DNA of 64,000 nt from Cladophialophora immunda. Taxonomy: Eukaryota; Ascomycota; Eurotiomycetes; Chaetothyriales; Herpotrichiellaceae. The stretch is from the NCBI RefSeq assembly GCF_000835495.1, contig NW_015622544.1, forward strand, positions 1,197,704 to 1,261,703, written 5' to 3'. A program made the position numbers and the translations under genes. Positions 22,541 through 33,900 of the stretch are shown here, in pieces. Below the pieces are notes generated by a model, which did no database searches, was not told the origin of the DNA, and worked only from the letters and a program-made list of their open reading frames with translations. How positions within the stretch are numbered: position 1 is the stretch's first letter; each line of letters starts with the position of its first letter.

Positions 22541-25500
22541 ATGTCTCCTCCCAGTACCACGCACACGGCCGGAGACGTAGACTCTGCCTCCGATGACGAT
22601 CTCGATCTTGATGAACTAGATCCCATTGTTAACTCGTCCCGCCGCTCCAGGGCCAACGCTCCATCTGAGTCTGGTGCCCGCCGTTCAGTAAATGGCTCCA
22701 CAAATATTCCGCTGCACCGACTACAGAGGTTTGGCAGCAGTCGCATATGGCCGTCAACAGGCAAGCAGAGCAGAGGAGACGATGACACAGAAGATACGGA
22801 AGGCCTTTTGGGGAGCTGGCCGAGACACACACAAGGCAATGGGCATGTAAGACTGTGGTCGGAAGACCAAGTAGGCTGGAATGTCAGGCCAGAAAGATAC
22901 CAGAGGGCGAACCGACAAGAGAGCATCTCTCAGGGGCGGGACGCACACTCACGTCGCTCCAGTGTCCGTCAGAGCATGCAAATATCAAACTTCGTCAGAC
23001 AAGAATTGGCAGACATGCGTGAGAATGAGCAGGAATTCAGCGGCCAGGAATCCCGTGAGGTCAGCGTTGGGCATGCTCAGAAGAAGCGATTTCCCACGAA
23101 CGTTGTGTCCAACGCCAAATACACTGCTTGGTCCTTCCTGCCGCGGACATTGTACAACGAATTTTCCTTCTTCCTAAACGTCTATTTCCTCCTGGTCGCC
23201 TTGTCTCAGATTATACCCTTCTTGCGAATTGGTTACATGTCTACATATATTGTGCCTTTGGCGGTGGTTCTCACGATTTCGATTGGGAAGGAAGCGGTAG
23301 ACGACATCGTGCGGCGACGCCGAGATGCGGAAGCAAACGCCGAATTATTCACTGTGGTATCCTTCTCCGATACGGCTCGGAATGGTGCACTCGAAGTCCA
23401 GAAACGAGCGCGAGATATCAAAGTTGGCGACGTTTTAAAACTTGAGAAGAACCATAGGGTTCCTGCGGATCTTGTCATCCTTCAGAGTCATCTGACGGAA
23501 CTGACACTAGATGCGGCCTCTGATTCCACAGCAGCTCCTTCAGCTCAGGCTGCTGGGGAGACTTTCATTAGGACGGATCAGCTTGACGGGGAGACTGACT
23601 GGAAGCTACGGCTGCCGAGCCCGTTGAGTCAGAATCTCAACCTGAAGGATCTGCAACGTCTCAAGGTCACGGCTGGTGCTCCCGACAAGAAAGTCAATGA
23701 ATTCGTGGGGACTCTGGAGTTTCAACCAAGTCTTGCGCCCGCCTATGACCCCTATGTGCTCAAGGACAACCCTGCAGAAGACGGTTCAAGCTCAAACGAC
23801 ATCGATCGCACTGCGGTAAACAGACAGAACTCGGCACCCTTGAGTATTGACAACACGGCTTGGGCCAATACCGTGTTGGCCTCTAACACCATAACTTATG
23901 GTGTGGTCATCTACACTGGCAAGCAAACTCGATCTGCTATGTCCACATCACCATCAAGGTCGAAAACTGGCCTTTTGGAACTGGAAATCAACAACCTAAC
24001 CAAAATCCTCTGCATCATGACCCTGACCCTTTCCATCATTCTCGTCGCACTCGAAGGGTTTGAACCATCCAACAAGAAGCCATGGTATGTAGCGATTACG
24101 ATCTACCTGATTCTATTTTCAACTATCATCCCAATCAGCCTCCGAGTGAATCTTGATATGGCGAAAACTGTGTATGCATATTTCATTCACCACGACAAAG
24201 GGATTCCAGGCACGGTTGTTCGCACCAGCACTATACCCGAAGACTTGGGCCGAATTGAGTACCTGCTGTCTGACAAGACTGGGACACTGACCCAGAATGA
24301 GATGCAACTTCGGAAGATCCATGTTGGTACGGTTGCTTATGCAGGAGAGGCAATGGAAGAAGTTGCAGCCTACGTCGACCAAGCATTCGCAGCTGATGGT
24401 AGTCAAGACTTGCCTGTCTCAGAGCTGGGCGCAACGACGAAGACTCGGCGAGAAATAGGCATCCGCGTCCGTGATCTCGTTCTCGCTCTTGCGCTATGCC
24501 ACAATGTCACGCCTACAGCGGACGAAGTTGATGGAGAACGAATAGTGTCCTATCAAGCATCATCGCCTGATGAGATTGCCATTGTTGAGTTTACCGAAAG
24601 CGTTGGTCTACGTCTCCTTCAGCGCGACAGGGAGAACATTATCCTCCAATGCGTCTCTACGAAACAGGTGGTCATCCGAGCAGAAATCAAAGACATCTTC
24701 CCTTTCACTTCTGACAGCAAGCGCATGGGCATTATCGTACACCTTTCCTCAGAAGTGCCCGGACTATCCCATATAGATGAATTATGGTTCTTCCAAAAGG
24801 GTGCAGACACGGTAATGAGCTCTATTGTGGCCGCGAATGATTGGCTCGACGAGGAGACGGCGAACATGGCGCGTGAAGGGCTTCGCACACTCGTGGTTGG
24901 CCGCAAAAAGCTGTCGGCTGAGCAATACAGAAACTTCTCCTCCGAGTATGCAGATGCGTCGTTAGCATTACATGAGCGAGACGCAGGAATGGCAGCTGTG
25001 GTGAAGAAGCATCTCGAGCATGACCTAGAGCTTTTGGGCGTCACTGGGGTCGAAGACCGCTTGCAAAAGGATGTCAAGCCGTCTCTCGAGCTACTCCGTA
25101 ACGCCGGTGTCAAGATATGGATGCTGACCGGTGACAAGATCGAAACGGCGCGTTGCGTCGCAATTTCAGCTCGCCTGGTTGCACGAGGCCAGCATATCCA
25201 TACAATGGCGAAGCTGAAAGGCAAAGTGCAGGGCAAGGATGCGCTGGATGTGATGCGCAATCAGACTGAATCGTGTCTGCTCATCGACGGCGAATCACTG
25301 GCACTCATGCTCAGCCAATTCCGACACGAATTCATCACAATTGCAGTCCAGTTACCAGCAGTGATTGCCTGTCGCTGTTCGCCGACGCAGAAAGCTGACG
25401 TGGCGCACTTGATTCGCAAACACACCAAGAAGCGCGTCTGTTGCATTGGGGATGGCGGCAACGACGTCAGCATGATCCAAGCTGCGGATGTGGGCATTGG

Positions 25501-26248
25501 GATTGTTGGCAAAGAAGGACGACAAGCCTCGCTGGCAGCCGATTTCAGCATTGAGCAATTTTGCTATTTGACGAAATTGCTAGTGTGGCACGGCCGCAAC
25601 AGCTACAAGCGGTCGGCGAAGTTGGCTCAATTCATCATCCACCGTGGGTTGATCATTAGCGTGTGTCAGACGATGTATAACATCGCTGGGCACTTCGACC
25701 CCAAGGGCCTGTTCAAGGATTGGCTGATGGTTGGATACGCCACGGTTTATACCATGGCCCCTGTTTTCTCCCTTGTGCTCGATCGAGATGTGGATGAGCA
25801 ACTGGCCAACCTCTACCCAGAACTATACAAGGAGCTCAAGTCGGGGAAGAGCTTGAGCTACCAGACTTTCTTTACCTGGGTATTGGTGTCGGTGTATCAG
25901 GGCATCATTATCCAAGGTCTGTCGCAACTTCTGGTTGGGGAGGTTGACGGGCCTCGTATGCTCAGTGTCAGCTTCACAGTCCTAATCCTGAATGAGCTCA
26001 TCATGGTGGCTGTATCGGTTACGACGTGGCACCCCATCATGATTGTTTGTATTGTTGGCACTGCGGTACTCTATGCGGCGAGCGTGCCCTTTCTCGGGGA
26101 CTATTTCAACTTGGCATATGTGGCTAGCTGGAGTTGGGCTTGGAGAGTGGCAGCCGTGGGTGCAATCAGTCTTGTCCCAGTTTGGGGTGGGAAGGTCATT
26201 AGACGGACATGGAAGCCGCCGAATTATCGCAAAGTACAAGGTATATAG
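22541..26248 (+). CDS. neo1: Neo1-type P4-ATPase (phospholipid flippase)
   Basis: One exon, 1235 residues. P4-ATPases flip aminophospholipids to the cytosolic leaflet; the Neo1/ATP9 branch acts in Golgi and endosomal membranes without a Cdc50 subunit. Key elements are visible: the actuator DGET at 349-352, the P4 sequence PISLRVNLD in transmembrane segment 4, the phosphorylation motif DKTGTLTQ with Asp578, the nucleotide-domain segments SSPDEIAIVEF and FQKGAD, MLTGDKIETA, and the hinge GDGGNDVSM with Asp971. Hydrophobic pairs near residues 205-245 and 485-535 and a cluster from about 1030 onward match the ten-helix topology. The N-terminal ~180 residues are acidic and Ser/Arg-rich and probably disordered. 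The C-terminus GKVIRRTWKPPNYRKVQGI is typical of the Neo1 branch. It is followed closely by the Mso1-like gene. Confidence 0.94.
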   Translation: MSPPSTTHTAGDVDSASDDDLDLDELDPIVNSSRRSRANAPSESGARRSVNGSTNIPLHRLQRFGSSRIWPSTGKQSRGDDDTEDTEGLLGSWPRHTQGNGHVRLWSEDQVGWNVRPERYQRANRQESISQGRDAHSRRSSVRQSMQISNFVRQELADMRENEQEFSGQESREVSVGHAQKKRFPTNVVSNAKYTAWSFLPRTLYNEFSFFLNVYFLLVALSQIIPFLRIGYMSTYIVPLAVVLTISIGKEAVDDIVRRRRDAEANAELFTVVSFSDTARNGALEVQKRARDIKVGDVLKLEKNHRVPADLVILQSHLTELTLDAASDSTAAPSAQAAGETFIRTDQLDGETDWKLRLPSPLSQNLNLKDLQRLKVTAGAPDKKVNEFVGTLEFQPSLAPAYDPYVLKDNPAEDGSSSNDIDRTAVNRQNSAPLSIDNTAWANTVLASNTITYGVVIYTGKQTRSAMSTSPSRSKTGLLELEINNLTKILCIMTLTLSIILVALEGFEPSNKKPWYVAITIYLILFSTIIPISLRVNLDMAKTVYAYFIHHDKGIPGTVVRTSTIPEDLGRIEYLLSDKTGTLTQNEMQLRKIHVGTVAYAGEAMEEVAAYVDQAFAADGSQDLPVSELGATTKTRREIGIRVRDLVLALALCHNVTPTADEVDGERIVSYQASSPDEIAIVEFTESVGLRLLQRDRENIILQCVSTKQVVIRAEIKDIFPFTSDSKRMGIIVHLSSEVPGLSHIDELWFFQKGADTVMSSIVAANDWLDEETANMAREGLRTLVVGRKKLSAEQYRNFSSEYADASLALHERDAGMAAVVKKHLEHDLELLGVTGVEDRLQKDVKPSLELLRNAGVKIWMLTGDKIETARCVAISARLVARGQHIHTMAKLKGKVQGKDALDVMRNQTESCLLIDGESLALMLSQFRHEFITIAVQLPAVIACRCSPTQKADVAHLIRKHTKKRVCCIGDGGNDVSMIQAADVGIGIVGKEGRQASLAADFSIEQFCYLTKLLVWHGRNSYKRSAKLAQFIIHRGLIISVCQTMYNIAGHFDPKGLFKDWLMVGYATVYTMAPVFSLVLDRDVDEQLANLYPELYKELKSGKSLSYQTFFTWVLVSVYQGIIIQGLSQLLVGEVDGPRMLSVSFTVLILNELIMVAVSVTTWHPIMIVCIVGTAVLYAASVPFLGDYFNLAYVASWSWAWRVAAVGAISLVPVWGGKVIRRTWKPPNYRKVQGI

Positions 26249-26584
26249 CGCAACGACAGAGTGGATTTTATGTGCTGTTAGGCGTGTGATCATCACTGAG
26301 GCCTCACTTCACAGGCTAGAGCACCAGAAACGTTGTAGAGCTCGCTTCAACTCGAGAGAAGCACGGAAGTCTAACAAGGCTGTCGCTATGTCGGCAAGGC
26401 TCTCGGCCGAGCCTCCGTAAGTGGGGAGAGCAGAGAGGCCAGGCAGTCCTTGGTACTCGGTGAGTCGCTACAGTGTGCCGAGTATTATCACTGCAACTCC
26501 CAACGTGGTGACGCTGTCGTCCTGCTCGCCGCCAGCTACCGTAGGGTTGACAGCAACTCCATAAAGCCTCAAGCTGCTGAAGCC
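26249..26584. other. Short intergenic region neo1 to Mso1-like gene
   Basis: 336 bases hold the neo1 3' UTR and the promoter of the next gene. The frame is open back to 26450 but starts there with TTG, so the first ATG at 26585 is preferred for the downstream gene. Confidence 0.5.
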
Positions 26585-27505
26585 ATGGCGTCCTACCTCT
26601 CCTACTTCACCTCGAATTCGTCGACGCCACAACCACCGTCCCAGGGCGCAGGCACGCCCGGCGCAACGTCGACATGGTCGAGCACCTTTTCCTCACGATT
26701 CGCGACACTGCGCAAGGCTCTGACGACCCGAGACTCTGAAGAAGACGATCCGGACAACGAAGATTGTTCTCACATCTCGAATGTCTTGCGGGCATACTAC
26801 ACAGAAAAGGGACGGCCCTTTCCCGAGTGGCTGCCACCTGATCCCAAAAAGCCCGTAGCCGCACCGCCTCTCCAGCCTCAGGGCTCGTATGGGCAGTATG
26901 GCAATAATGCATATGGTTCTCAGTACGGAACGCAGCAAACACACTCAAGAGGGCCATCTGGGGGCCGCGGCGGAGGACTTTCTGATCTGTGGGATCCTGC
27001 CCCTGCCCCGGTCGCCCCTCCTGCTCAGAGTCTCCGGGCTGGTCGACCAACGCCGCACTCTTTACGTTCGAATGATTCTGCGCGGTCGCAGTCGAGCAAC
27101 AGTGGCGGAACGACGTCTTTGACACAACCCAGCCCCAGCGCCCGCCCTCTCCCAAGCCAAAGGGCTGGAAGCTATCAGACGAACCCCGCTACCAATGCCG
27201 GCGCTCTAGGATCTCGTGATCGGCTCCGTGCTCGGTTGCAGGGCGGGGGCAGCGGACGAAACAGTCCATCTGGTGGTTTGAGCAGTGGGGGAAGCGGCAG
27301 CCAGGCGTCTTATGGCCCCTCGAGCGGAAATTTGACTCACCATCCGCCATCTCGCACGGGGTCTTCTCAGCCCTACATTTCAGCCTCAGAGCCTTGGTCG
27401 ACGGGCGGAGATGATCCTTATGCGTACAACTACAGTAGCGGTGGAGGTTCTGCCAACCCGTATGGTCACCAGGACTATCGCCAACGCCCCGGAGGCCCCA
27501 GGTGA
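26585..27505 (+). CDS. Mso1-like Sec1-binding exocytosis protein
   Basis: A single exon of 306 residues starting at the ATG at 26585 (MASYLSYFTSNSSTPQ). The N-terminal ~120 residues resemble the Sec1-binding domain of Mso1: a membrane-type helix SRFATLRKALTT, an acidic EEDDPDNEDCSHISNV segment, then LRAYYTEKGRPFPEWLPPDP, the strongest match. Mso1 binds Sec1 and the Sec4 GTPase at sites of vesicle fusion with the plasma membrane. The rest is low-complexity and Gly/Ser/Gln/Pro-rich, with a conserved-looking SLWDPAPAP-type segment (LSDLWDPAPAPVAPP) and an arginine-rich RDRLRARLQGGG stretch. Assignment rests on the N-terminal block, so the symbol is left blank. Confidence 0.75.
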   Translation: MASYLSYFTSNSSTPQPPSQGAGTPGATSTWSSTFSSRFATLRKALTTRDSEEDDPDNEDCSHISNVLRAYYTEKGRPFPEWLPPDPKKPVAAPPLQPQGSYGQYGNNAYGSQYGTQQTHSRGPSGGRGGGLSDLWDPAPAPVAPPAQSLRAGRPTPHSLRSNDSARSQSSNSGGTTSLTQPSPSARPLPSQRAGSYQTNPATNAGALGSRDRLRARLQGGGSGRNSPSGGLSSGGSGSQASYGPSSGNLTHHPPSRTGSSQPYISASEPWSTGGDDPYAYNYSSGGGSANPYGHQDYRQRPGGPR

Positions 27506-29515
27506 AGCAGCCACAGTTCAACCAACTTGGTGCTAGGACGTACAGCCGACAACTGGCGGTCGGCGGCATTGACATAGCCCGGAACGAGCTCCCAACCCCG
27601 TCAGTTGACCAAGGATCCGTTCCGCACAACGTTCGCGAGCGACCGTGAAAAGTCCCCTGCCCTCGGATGGCCCCCTTCCAAAGCCTCGCGGTGCCATTTC
27701 CTCAGAGGTCTTGGTCTCCCCAATGTAACGGCAGTCACCACGTTTGACGTGAAGTCAGATCTCCTGCGGGCCGGACCAAGGTCGATTAACGAACCGGTCT
27801 GCCATTGGCGATGTCCAGGTCGGCAATCTGATCGACTTGTATACGAGCTCCTAAAAGGGGGGAGGGATGGGTGGCTGATCTGATTGTCAGCCTCTTGGCC
27901 AGTGGCTAGTGGACTCGCGAGAGGAGAATTCGGTTGGTGGCACTACACCAGAACAACTAGAAGGGGCCAGATATAGGGCTGCAAGAGAGCGGAATAGGGC
28001 AGAAGGGGGGGTCCACGCATCGACCAAATGCCAAATGGGGCGACGGACAGCGAGGGTATACCCAGAGTATGTTCGTGGGGATCCACTACTGATGCTCAGC
28101 AGCACAGCCGCAACGATGGAGAGGCTGAGGCAAAGAGGACCCCAAGCACCAACAAGGCTAGGCTCGGCAAGATCGGGGGTGTGATGGACCTGTACGAGGA
28201 GGAGCAGTAGCAGTTAGCAGTAGCAGTAGCATAGCTGTCCTTAGTAAGCTCTGTTCAGTAGTAGTAGGTAGTGTGTCGGAGTGGTAATGGAAATGGACTT
28301 TTGGTATGGCAGGCACAGGATGGCATCACAAACAGCAGTCGGTCAGAGTGCGGCGCGGTACGGGGTCAGTTGGCGAACCAACCAATTTTTCCCCTTTGTC
28401 TTTCTTTTTCCTTTTCCTTTTTGGACCCAAGATCGACACCAAGTCATCGAGGAAGCAGAAGAGGAAGAGGACGAGGTGTGCAAGGGTTACCTTCGTTCTC
28501 TCCTTGCTCGTGCTTCGTATCGCCCCTCTTCCGCCGTCCCGCGCTTAGTGACGTCCGGTTTCTTCCCTTTCTTCCTTCTTGTCTCTCTTCTCTCTAAGCT
28601 GTTTGGAGCTCAACTCAACCGCCTTGTCCTTCTCACTCCTCTCCTCTCAGGTGTTCCCATCTTCCCACCCCAAAAGTGACGACTTCCGTCCTGGCCCCCA
28701 TCGTCTCCCCCCCTCCGTTGCGCGCGCCCATCCCAACCTTGTTCGCCAATGCCTGTCCTCCCGTCTTCCCTCCCACCGTGCTTCACTCCTCTCTCCTCAA
28801 ACCGGCCCTTGGTCAGATCTCGGCGCCCGGCACGTGGTCCAAAGGCCAATGACTGCAAGATGACGCCAAAAAGTCTCCCTGCCCTCCCCGGACACTGAAC
28901 GCCTGAGGCTGAGGGTAGCGAGCATGGTCTTGTCACGTCCCATCCCGTTGGATCTGGCTGAGGGGGGAGCTGTAGCAGCTTGTCGTTCGGATGATGACCC
29001 TACCGTGCCTTGGTGTGTGGCGGGGAGCAAGAGACAATACAGCCGCAAAGTGACTCTCCCGTGGTAATCATTCCTCGAGTCGTTCACCTGCCCGGTGGTG
29101 CTGTCGATGGAGCAGATTACCGGACTTGCTAACTCTTTTGCTCGGCACATCACGCTTCTGCCAGAAAGTCATAATACCTCTGCGGGCACTCATGTGTCAG
29201 CCTCTCTCCCTGTCTTGGTCTGTTCCATTCGTTTGAGTCCAGCTGCTACACTGCGCACCGCTTCCTTCTACAGTCTCTCCTCATCATCGTCCAATGCTGC
29301 GTTCTGACTAAGTTTGCGTCCACACACACTCACTCACTCACACTCACACACCCATCCTCACGCCCTCGCCATACAATACCACCAACACCCGCCCCCTTTC
29401 CTTGCCCGAACGAGTCGTGTTCCACCTTCCTTGGGTTATATCATCAACGATTACTCAAGGGCCGCCAAAACTCTTCTACCGGGTCCAGAGCATTGTGTGC
29501 TGCAGCTTGCTGTCT
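27506..29515. other. 2.0-kb intergenic region with long pyrimidine-rich leader
   Basis: No recognisable gene. It contains simple AGT/GCA repeats at 28196-28270 (AGTAGCAGT-type), a long C/T-rich tract at about 28379-28800 and a CACT/CACA repeat at 29316-29352. Pyrimidine tracts just upstream of transcription starts are common in filamentous fungi, so the next gene may have a long leader. The plus-strand frames at 28271-28863 are low-complexity. Confidence 0.55.
29316..29352 (+). repeat. CACT/CACA simple repeat
   Basis: Consecutive CACA and CACT tetranucleotides in the presumed 5' leader of the gene starting at 29516. Confidence 0.6.
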
Positions 29516-30609
29516 ATGGACGATTACTCCGGAGAAGCCTCGAGGAGCGACCGGAGCACAAGTACAAATACGTCCAGGAGACCTCAACCTCGTCAGCGAG
29601 GAGAGTCTTCCACTTCAGCACGCATTGCTTTGCCATCTCATCCTGCTGGACGAAGCTCCCAGAGTCCCTCGCACCCGGGTGACCCTTTCTCAGACCAGTC
29701 ACCATCCCGCCGAACACCATATCAATCCCCCTCGTCTCCTTTCGAAGACGCCATGTCTCGCTCCGCAGGCCCAGGACCGACCACGGTCTCGACCAGCCGA
29801 CCCCAGCAGTATCAGCTTGTTTCTCCTGGCACACCAGCTGATCCTCGATCCATGAGCCAAGTCAGTCCAGGCTTTATTTTTGTAATATTTCCTATGTGTG
29901 CGAGTTTTTGTTTGCTGAGTTCCTGAAATCTTTCCTTTTTGCCCTTATCTCTCTCTCTCTTCCTGTCTTCTCTGCTCTCTTTCCAGTATATTTTGCTTGA
30001 ATATCTGGGTCTTTTTCGCGCACTCCATCCCGGGCCGGAATCTGAAGAGCTGACCGAGGATGCAGAACAACAAGGATCAACTGATCCAGTCTCTTCGAAC
30101 GCATCGGGTCAACACCATCACCGAGCTACGCCGCATCGAAAAGATTTTTGCCTTTCTGGATTCCGCCGAAGTGACCGAGCCCATGACCACGGCATGGGCT
30201 CATTATGTGAACTCGAACAACCTGCTGAACGAGCTTCGCGGATTGACCAGGACCTATCCTTTCAGCTCCGAGTGTCTGGATGAAGCCAAAGCGATGGTGG
30301 TGCGTGATCCGAGCAGCACGCGGAGCTGGAACTACTGCTGGTTAGTTCTGGTGAAGATGGAAAAGGAGTAAGTCCTCTCCCTTCACGGTTTCGGGCCCAG
30401 TCCTGCCCAGGCTGACTATTTTGCCACCCAGAAACCTCATTGCGAAACACGCCCGTGCTCTAGCCTCCAAGGCAAGCACCTGGGGTGGCCGCAGGCCTAC
30501 GAAAGAAGAGTTCGATCGCTTGGTCAATGCCTGTGTGGCGGAATGGACTCGAGCCCTCCGGCAGATGCTCAAGCACTGGGACAAGCCTCCAAGCACGACT
30601 GGAAATTGA
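29516..30609 (+). CDS. Unrecognised protein, 274 residues
   Basis: I do not recognise this gene. Best model: three exons, 29516-29860, 30066-30367 and 30432-30609. The first intron is 205 bases (GTCAGT..ATGCAG), the second 64 (GTAAGT..CCCAG), and the frame is kept across both. The first ~115 residues are Ser/Pro/Arg-rich and look disordered (MDDYSGEASRSDRSTSTNTS). The rest is compact, helical and charged: NNKDQLIQSLRTHRVNTITE, LRRIEKIFAFLDSAEV, AWAHYVNSNNLLNELRGL, then KHARALASKASTWGGRRPTK and EEFDRLVNACVAEWTRALRQ. No signal peptide, membrane segment or catalytic motif is visible. Without the first exon, an ATG at 30060 could start the helical part alone, giving a shorter product. Confidence 0.6.
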
Positions 30610-33600
30610 ACGTGGGATGAGTGGGCTGTCGGCATGGGCCGAGAGGCCAAAAAAGAGAGTTCCAGGCTTCCATTCTTGCCACCCCGTCCAAGTGCCTGTG
30701 CTTATGCAAAGCAAATGGTCTTGGCTTTGGGGTCCCTTTTCTTTTCCTTCTTTTCTCTTTTCTCAACAACTGTTAATACCAGATTTACCGGGACTATGGT
30801 ATGGACTTGCAGCAGGGCCTACGGGAGCGCTTTTCGGATCGGAACATTTTGGGGAAGACATCGGAATATGGTAGAGCGGAGACTGGTTCTCGGCTGTTAT
30901 ACACGACGGACAAATCTTGGTCACACGGAACAGGGGAAATGCCGTTTTGGTCTCTCTTTTCCTTTTGATTGAGGTGCATTGCTACGGGGAGTTGGGCAAT
31001 GCTTTCCATTCTTTTTACTTTGCCAGGAGCATGTTGGGGCAAACAATGTAGATAGCGGGGAACTGCGGACAGCGACATGACGGATCTCAAGAGTGTACCA
31101 TCATCTGGATGAGACTGTACGATGCTCTCTGTACGAGATTTCTAAATGCTATTACGTCTTGTTTTTGGGCTGGATCTTCCACCGCTGGATCATCATGTGG
31201 CGGGAGCGTATTCCAGGGGGGTTGGTGGACAAGCGCTCCCCCATGATTCTCTAGTTCAAGTTCCGCAAGACTAGGACATTGCGATTGATATCCCCTGGTC
31301 TATGATTATCAACCGCACAGCGCTGGAGAGGGGGGGTGTGGAAAAATACGATATCCGGAAAGCGCACTCGGGGGCCAAGGATCGGTGCGGCTCCGCGGGC
31401 AGTGGCATTATCCTGTCCTGGGAGGACCCAGCCCTAACGGCTCTCCTTGCGGTGGCCTAGAAAAGCCTCTCGAAAGCAAAAATCAAACCAAGAAAGGGGA
31501 CGAAAAAGCGCGAAAACGGTGAGAAAAAGGGTATACGAACAGCCGGCCTTGGCCGAGAGGGGGGAGGGGGGAGGGGGGGATAAAAGAAAAGTAGAACGGT
31601 GTAGGTGGAATTATTATGTACCAGGGAGGAGATTGTTATCTTCCTATTCCGGCATGCGCAACCTACAGACCTACAGACCATCCGGCATCATTGGACGCGC
31701 ACTGACGCGATATCTAAACTACCACTTCCGGGCTCGGTGCCAAGGGGAGGGAGGGCTTCTTTGAACCATTACGGGAACTCATGCTGGTCTTTGGAAAGGG
31801 TCGAACTAAACGGGGGAGAGAGATTGAACCAAAACGACGCGACGAGATCATGACATCACCTTGGGTTGGAGGGGTGGTTGATTGCGGTCCTGGTCCTGGG
31901 TAAAAATATCAATGGATTGTTTTGGGTTGGACGTTGTTTCGTGTAATTCGTAGTTTCAGAAGAACTAGAGAGAAGGCGGATGATCGCGAGGTGCCAAACC
32001 AGACCTGCGCGTGATATTATGGATGCGCTTTTCTTTGCATCTGCACATATCTGACAAATGGTTCCTGAGGGAAACTCGATGGATCTAGGGCTTCTCCGTC
32101 GGCAAACTCTAAAGCCCTTGGTGGTGGTTGTGTTTCCTTCTTGACAGTAGTAGTGATGGTCATCCATGGGGAGGAAGAAAGAATGGGCAAACAATTGTCA
32201 CGATACACATGATGGGATAGGATGGGCACATGAATACCTTCCTAGTGCAAGGGGAGGAGGTGGCGAAAAATGAAACCGGCGAGACGGCGCCGGAGGGAGG
32301 GACCAGGATTATAGGGCCACGATAGATCCAAACTCGCCCAGTCCATCCATGGTAGTTTTGATCTGTCAGGCTCTGCAGAGTCATGCACCAAACAGACAAT
32401 GACGATCGCCCGGGGTCGGTTTGGGGGGGAGAGAGTGTGTGTACGTGTGTGCCACATCGGGTCCCAGGTGCTTCCAAAGTCGGCAACCTGCCACGCTTCA
32501 ACCCGCGCACCGCATACGCAGGTATAGCGCTGACGGTACCTGCTTTGAAGGAGAGGGTGGCCACCATTCGGGAAAAGAAAAGGTCGTATACAATAAGGCA
32601 CCTGTCTGGTAAGTGGGTATGTAGCATTCCCTCGCCTGGAGAGGCAGCACCCGGGCTCTGGCATTGGGCTTCTTGGGGGGGGGGGGGGGGGTGGGTGACG
32701 CCAAAAAAGGGACGCCGGTAGCATGGATGCCAATAATGAATTGCCCTTGAGAAAATAGGCGAGAGGCCCTTGGGTTCTTTCTGGGTCTTCTTCTCACCTC
32801 ACCTCACAGCGGAACGATTATATAACCAAATGCTACTGGTCAGATCCAATCTGTCAGGGCCCGGATAGGGTGTACTCGTAGGACACAGGCCAGCACCACC
32901 CGGTATAATCAAGCCGTCGTCGCGCTCTGCATGTACGGCGACGACATGATGACGTCGATCGGGGAGAGACGAGGTAGGGACAAGTTGGTCTGTCTGTTTG
33001 TCTGGGTGCGGTGCTGACTGACTGGGGATTTGTCTGAGTGACGGAACCGATCACCCTTGGGATGCCCGATTAGGGAATGAATGGCTCTGGTTTCGACAAC
33101 CCTCCTTGCCTCCACAACTAAGTAGTAGTAGTAGTCGTCGTGGAACAACAAAAGGGTAAGTGGTAGGCTGGGCACAGGGCGAATTGCTGGTGCTGGCGCT
33201 GATTAATGATATGCTGCTTCAGGGAACAAGGCTTGCGCGCTGATTGGCTGGGGCCACCCTTACCTTTTGCCCGAAATAGCAAATGTGGCTCCACCTGCGC
33301 CTCAGGGCTTCAACTCACTTTCTTCAATTCTCCTCGTCTTCGTCCTCGTCCTCGTACCGACGACACCTTATACCCCACCTCTTGTAGGTTTACTCGAACC
33401 GCCAACGCCTGGCCATATCCATGCCGCCCATCGCTCTGCTGCTTCTTCTTCTAGAAGCCCTCTCTCCTACCCTCTCGGGCACGTCGACTCCTGGCTAATC
33501 TCGTGCATGACGGGGGCTGAAAACCCAACACACCTCACAGGCACAAACCCTCTCCCAGACATTCTCCGCAAGCGCCCCTCTCTGCCATCAACGCCACAGG

Positions 33601-33900
33601 AGAAAACCCTCGGAATCGTGCCACCTGTTGCCCTTCCAAGAGCCATCAACTTCGATCCAAAGAGGCTTGCCAGAATCGGGAAGTGGTCCAATGTAACCTG
33701 ATTCATCATACGATGGTTACCCACATCTGGCCTCACAATACGCAAGTAACGGCACCAACACCAATGCTTACTTACGGGGGTGGGAAATGGTACAGCTTGC
33801 CCGGACATTGAATGGGATGGCCAGCCTTGTGACAGCACGGAGTTGAGCATCCCCCCACGTGACGACACAACCCCCCCAATGAGCCACTCATTTGCTCTGG
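30610..33900. other. Gene-poor stretch, first part
   Basis: No gene supported. It holds G-runs (31328, 31558-31580, 32675-32691), a GTAGTA repeat near 33121-33140, and frames that start at non-ATG codons (for example 33267-33701). The segment 33507-33701 is open from an ATG and encodes about 64 residues with no known similarity. Confidence 0.5.

Noticed and set aside
33267..33701. 144-codon plus-strand frame
   Set aside because: Begins with TTG; the first ATG leaves about 64 residues with no similarity and no clear splice partner.
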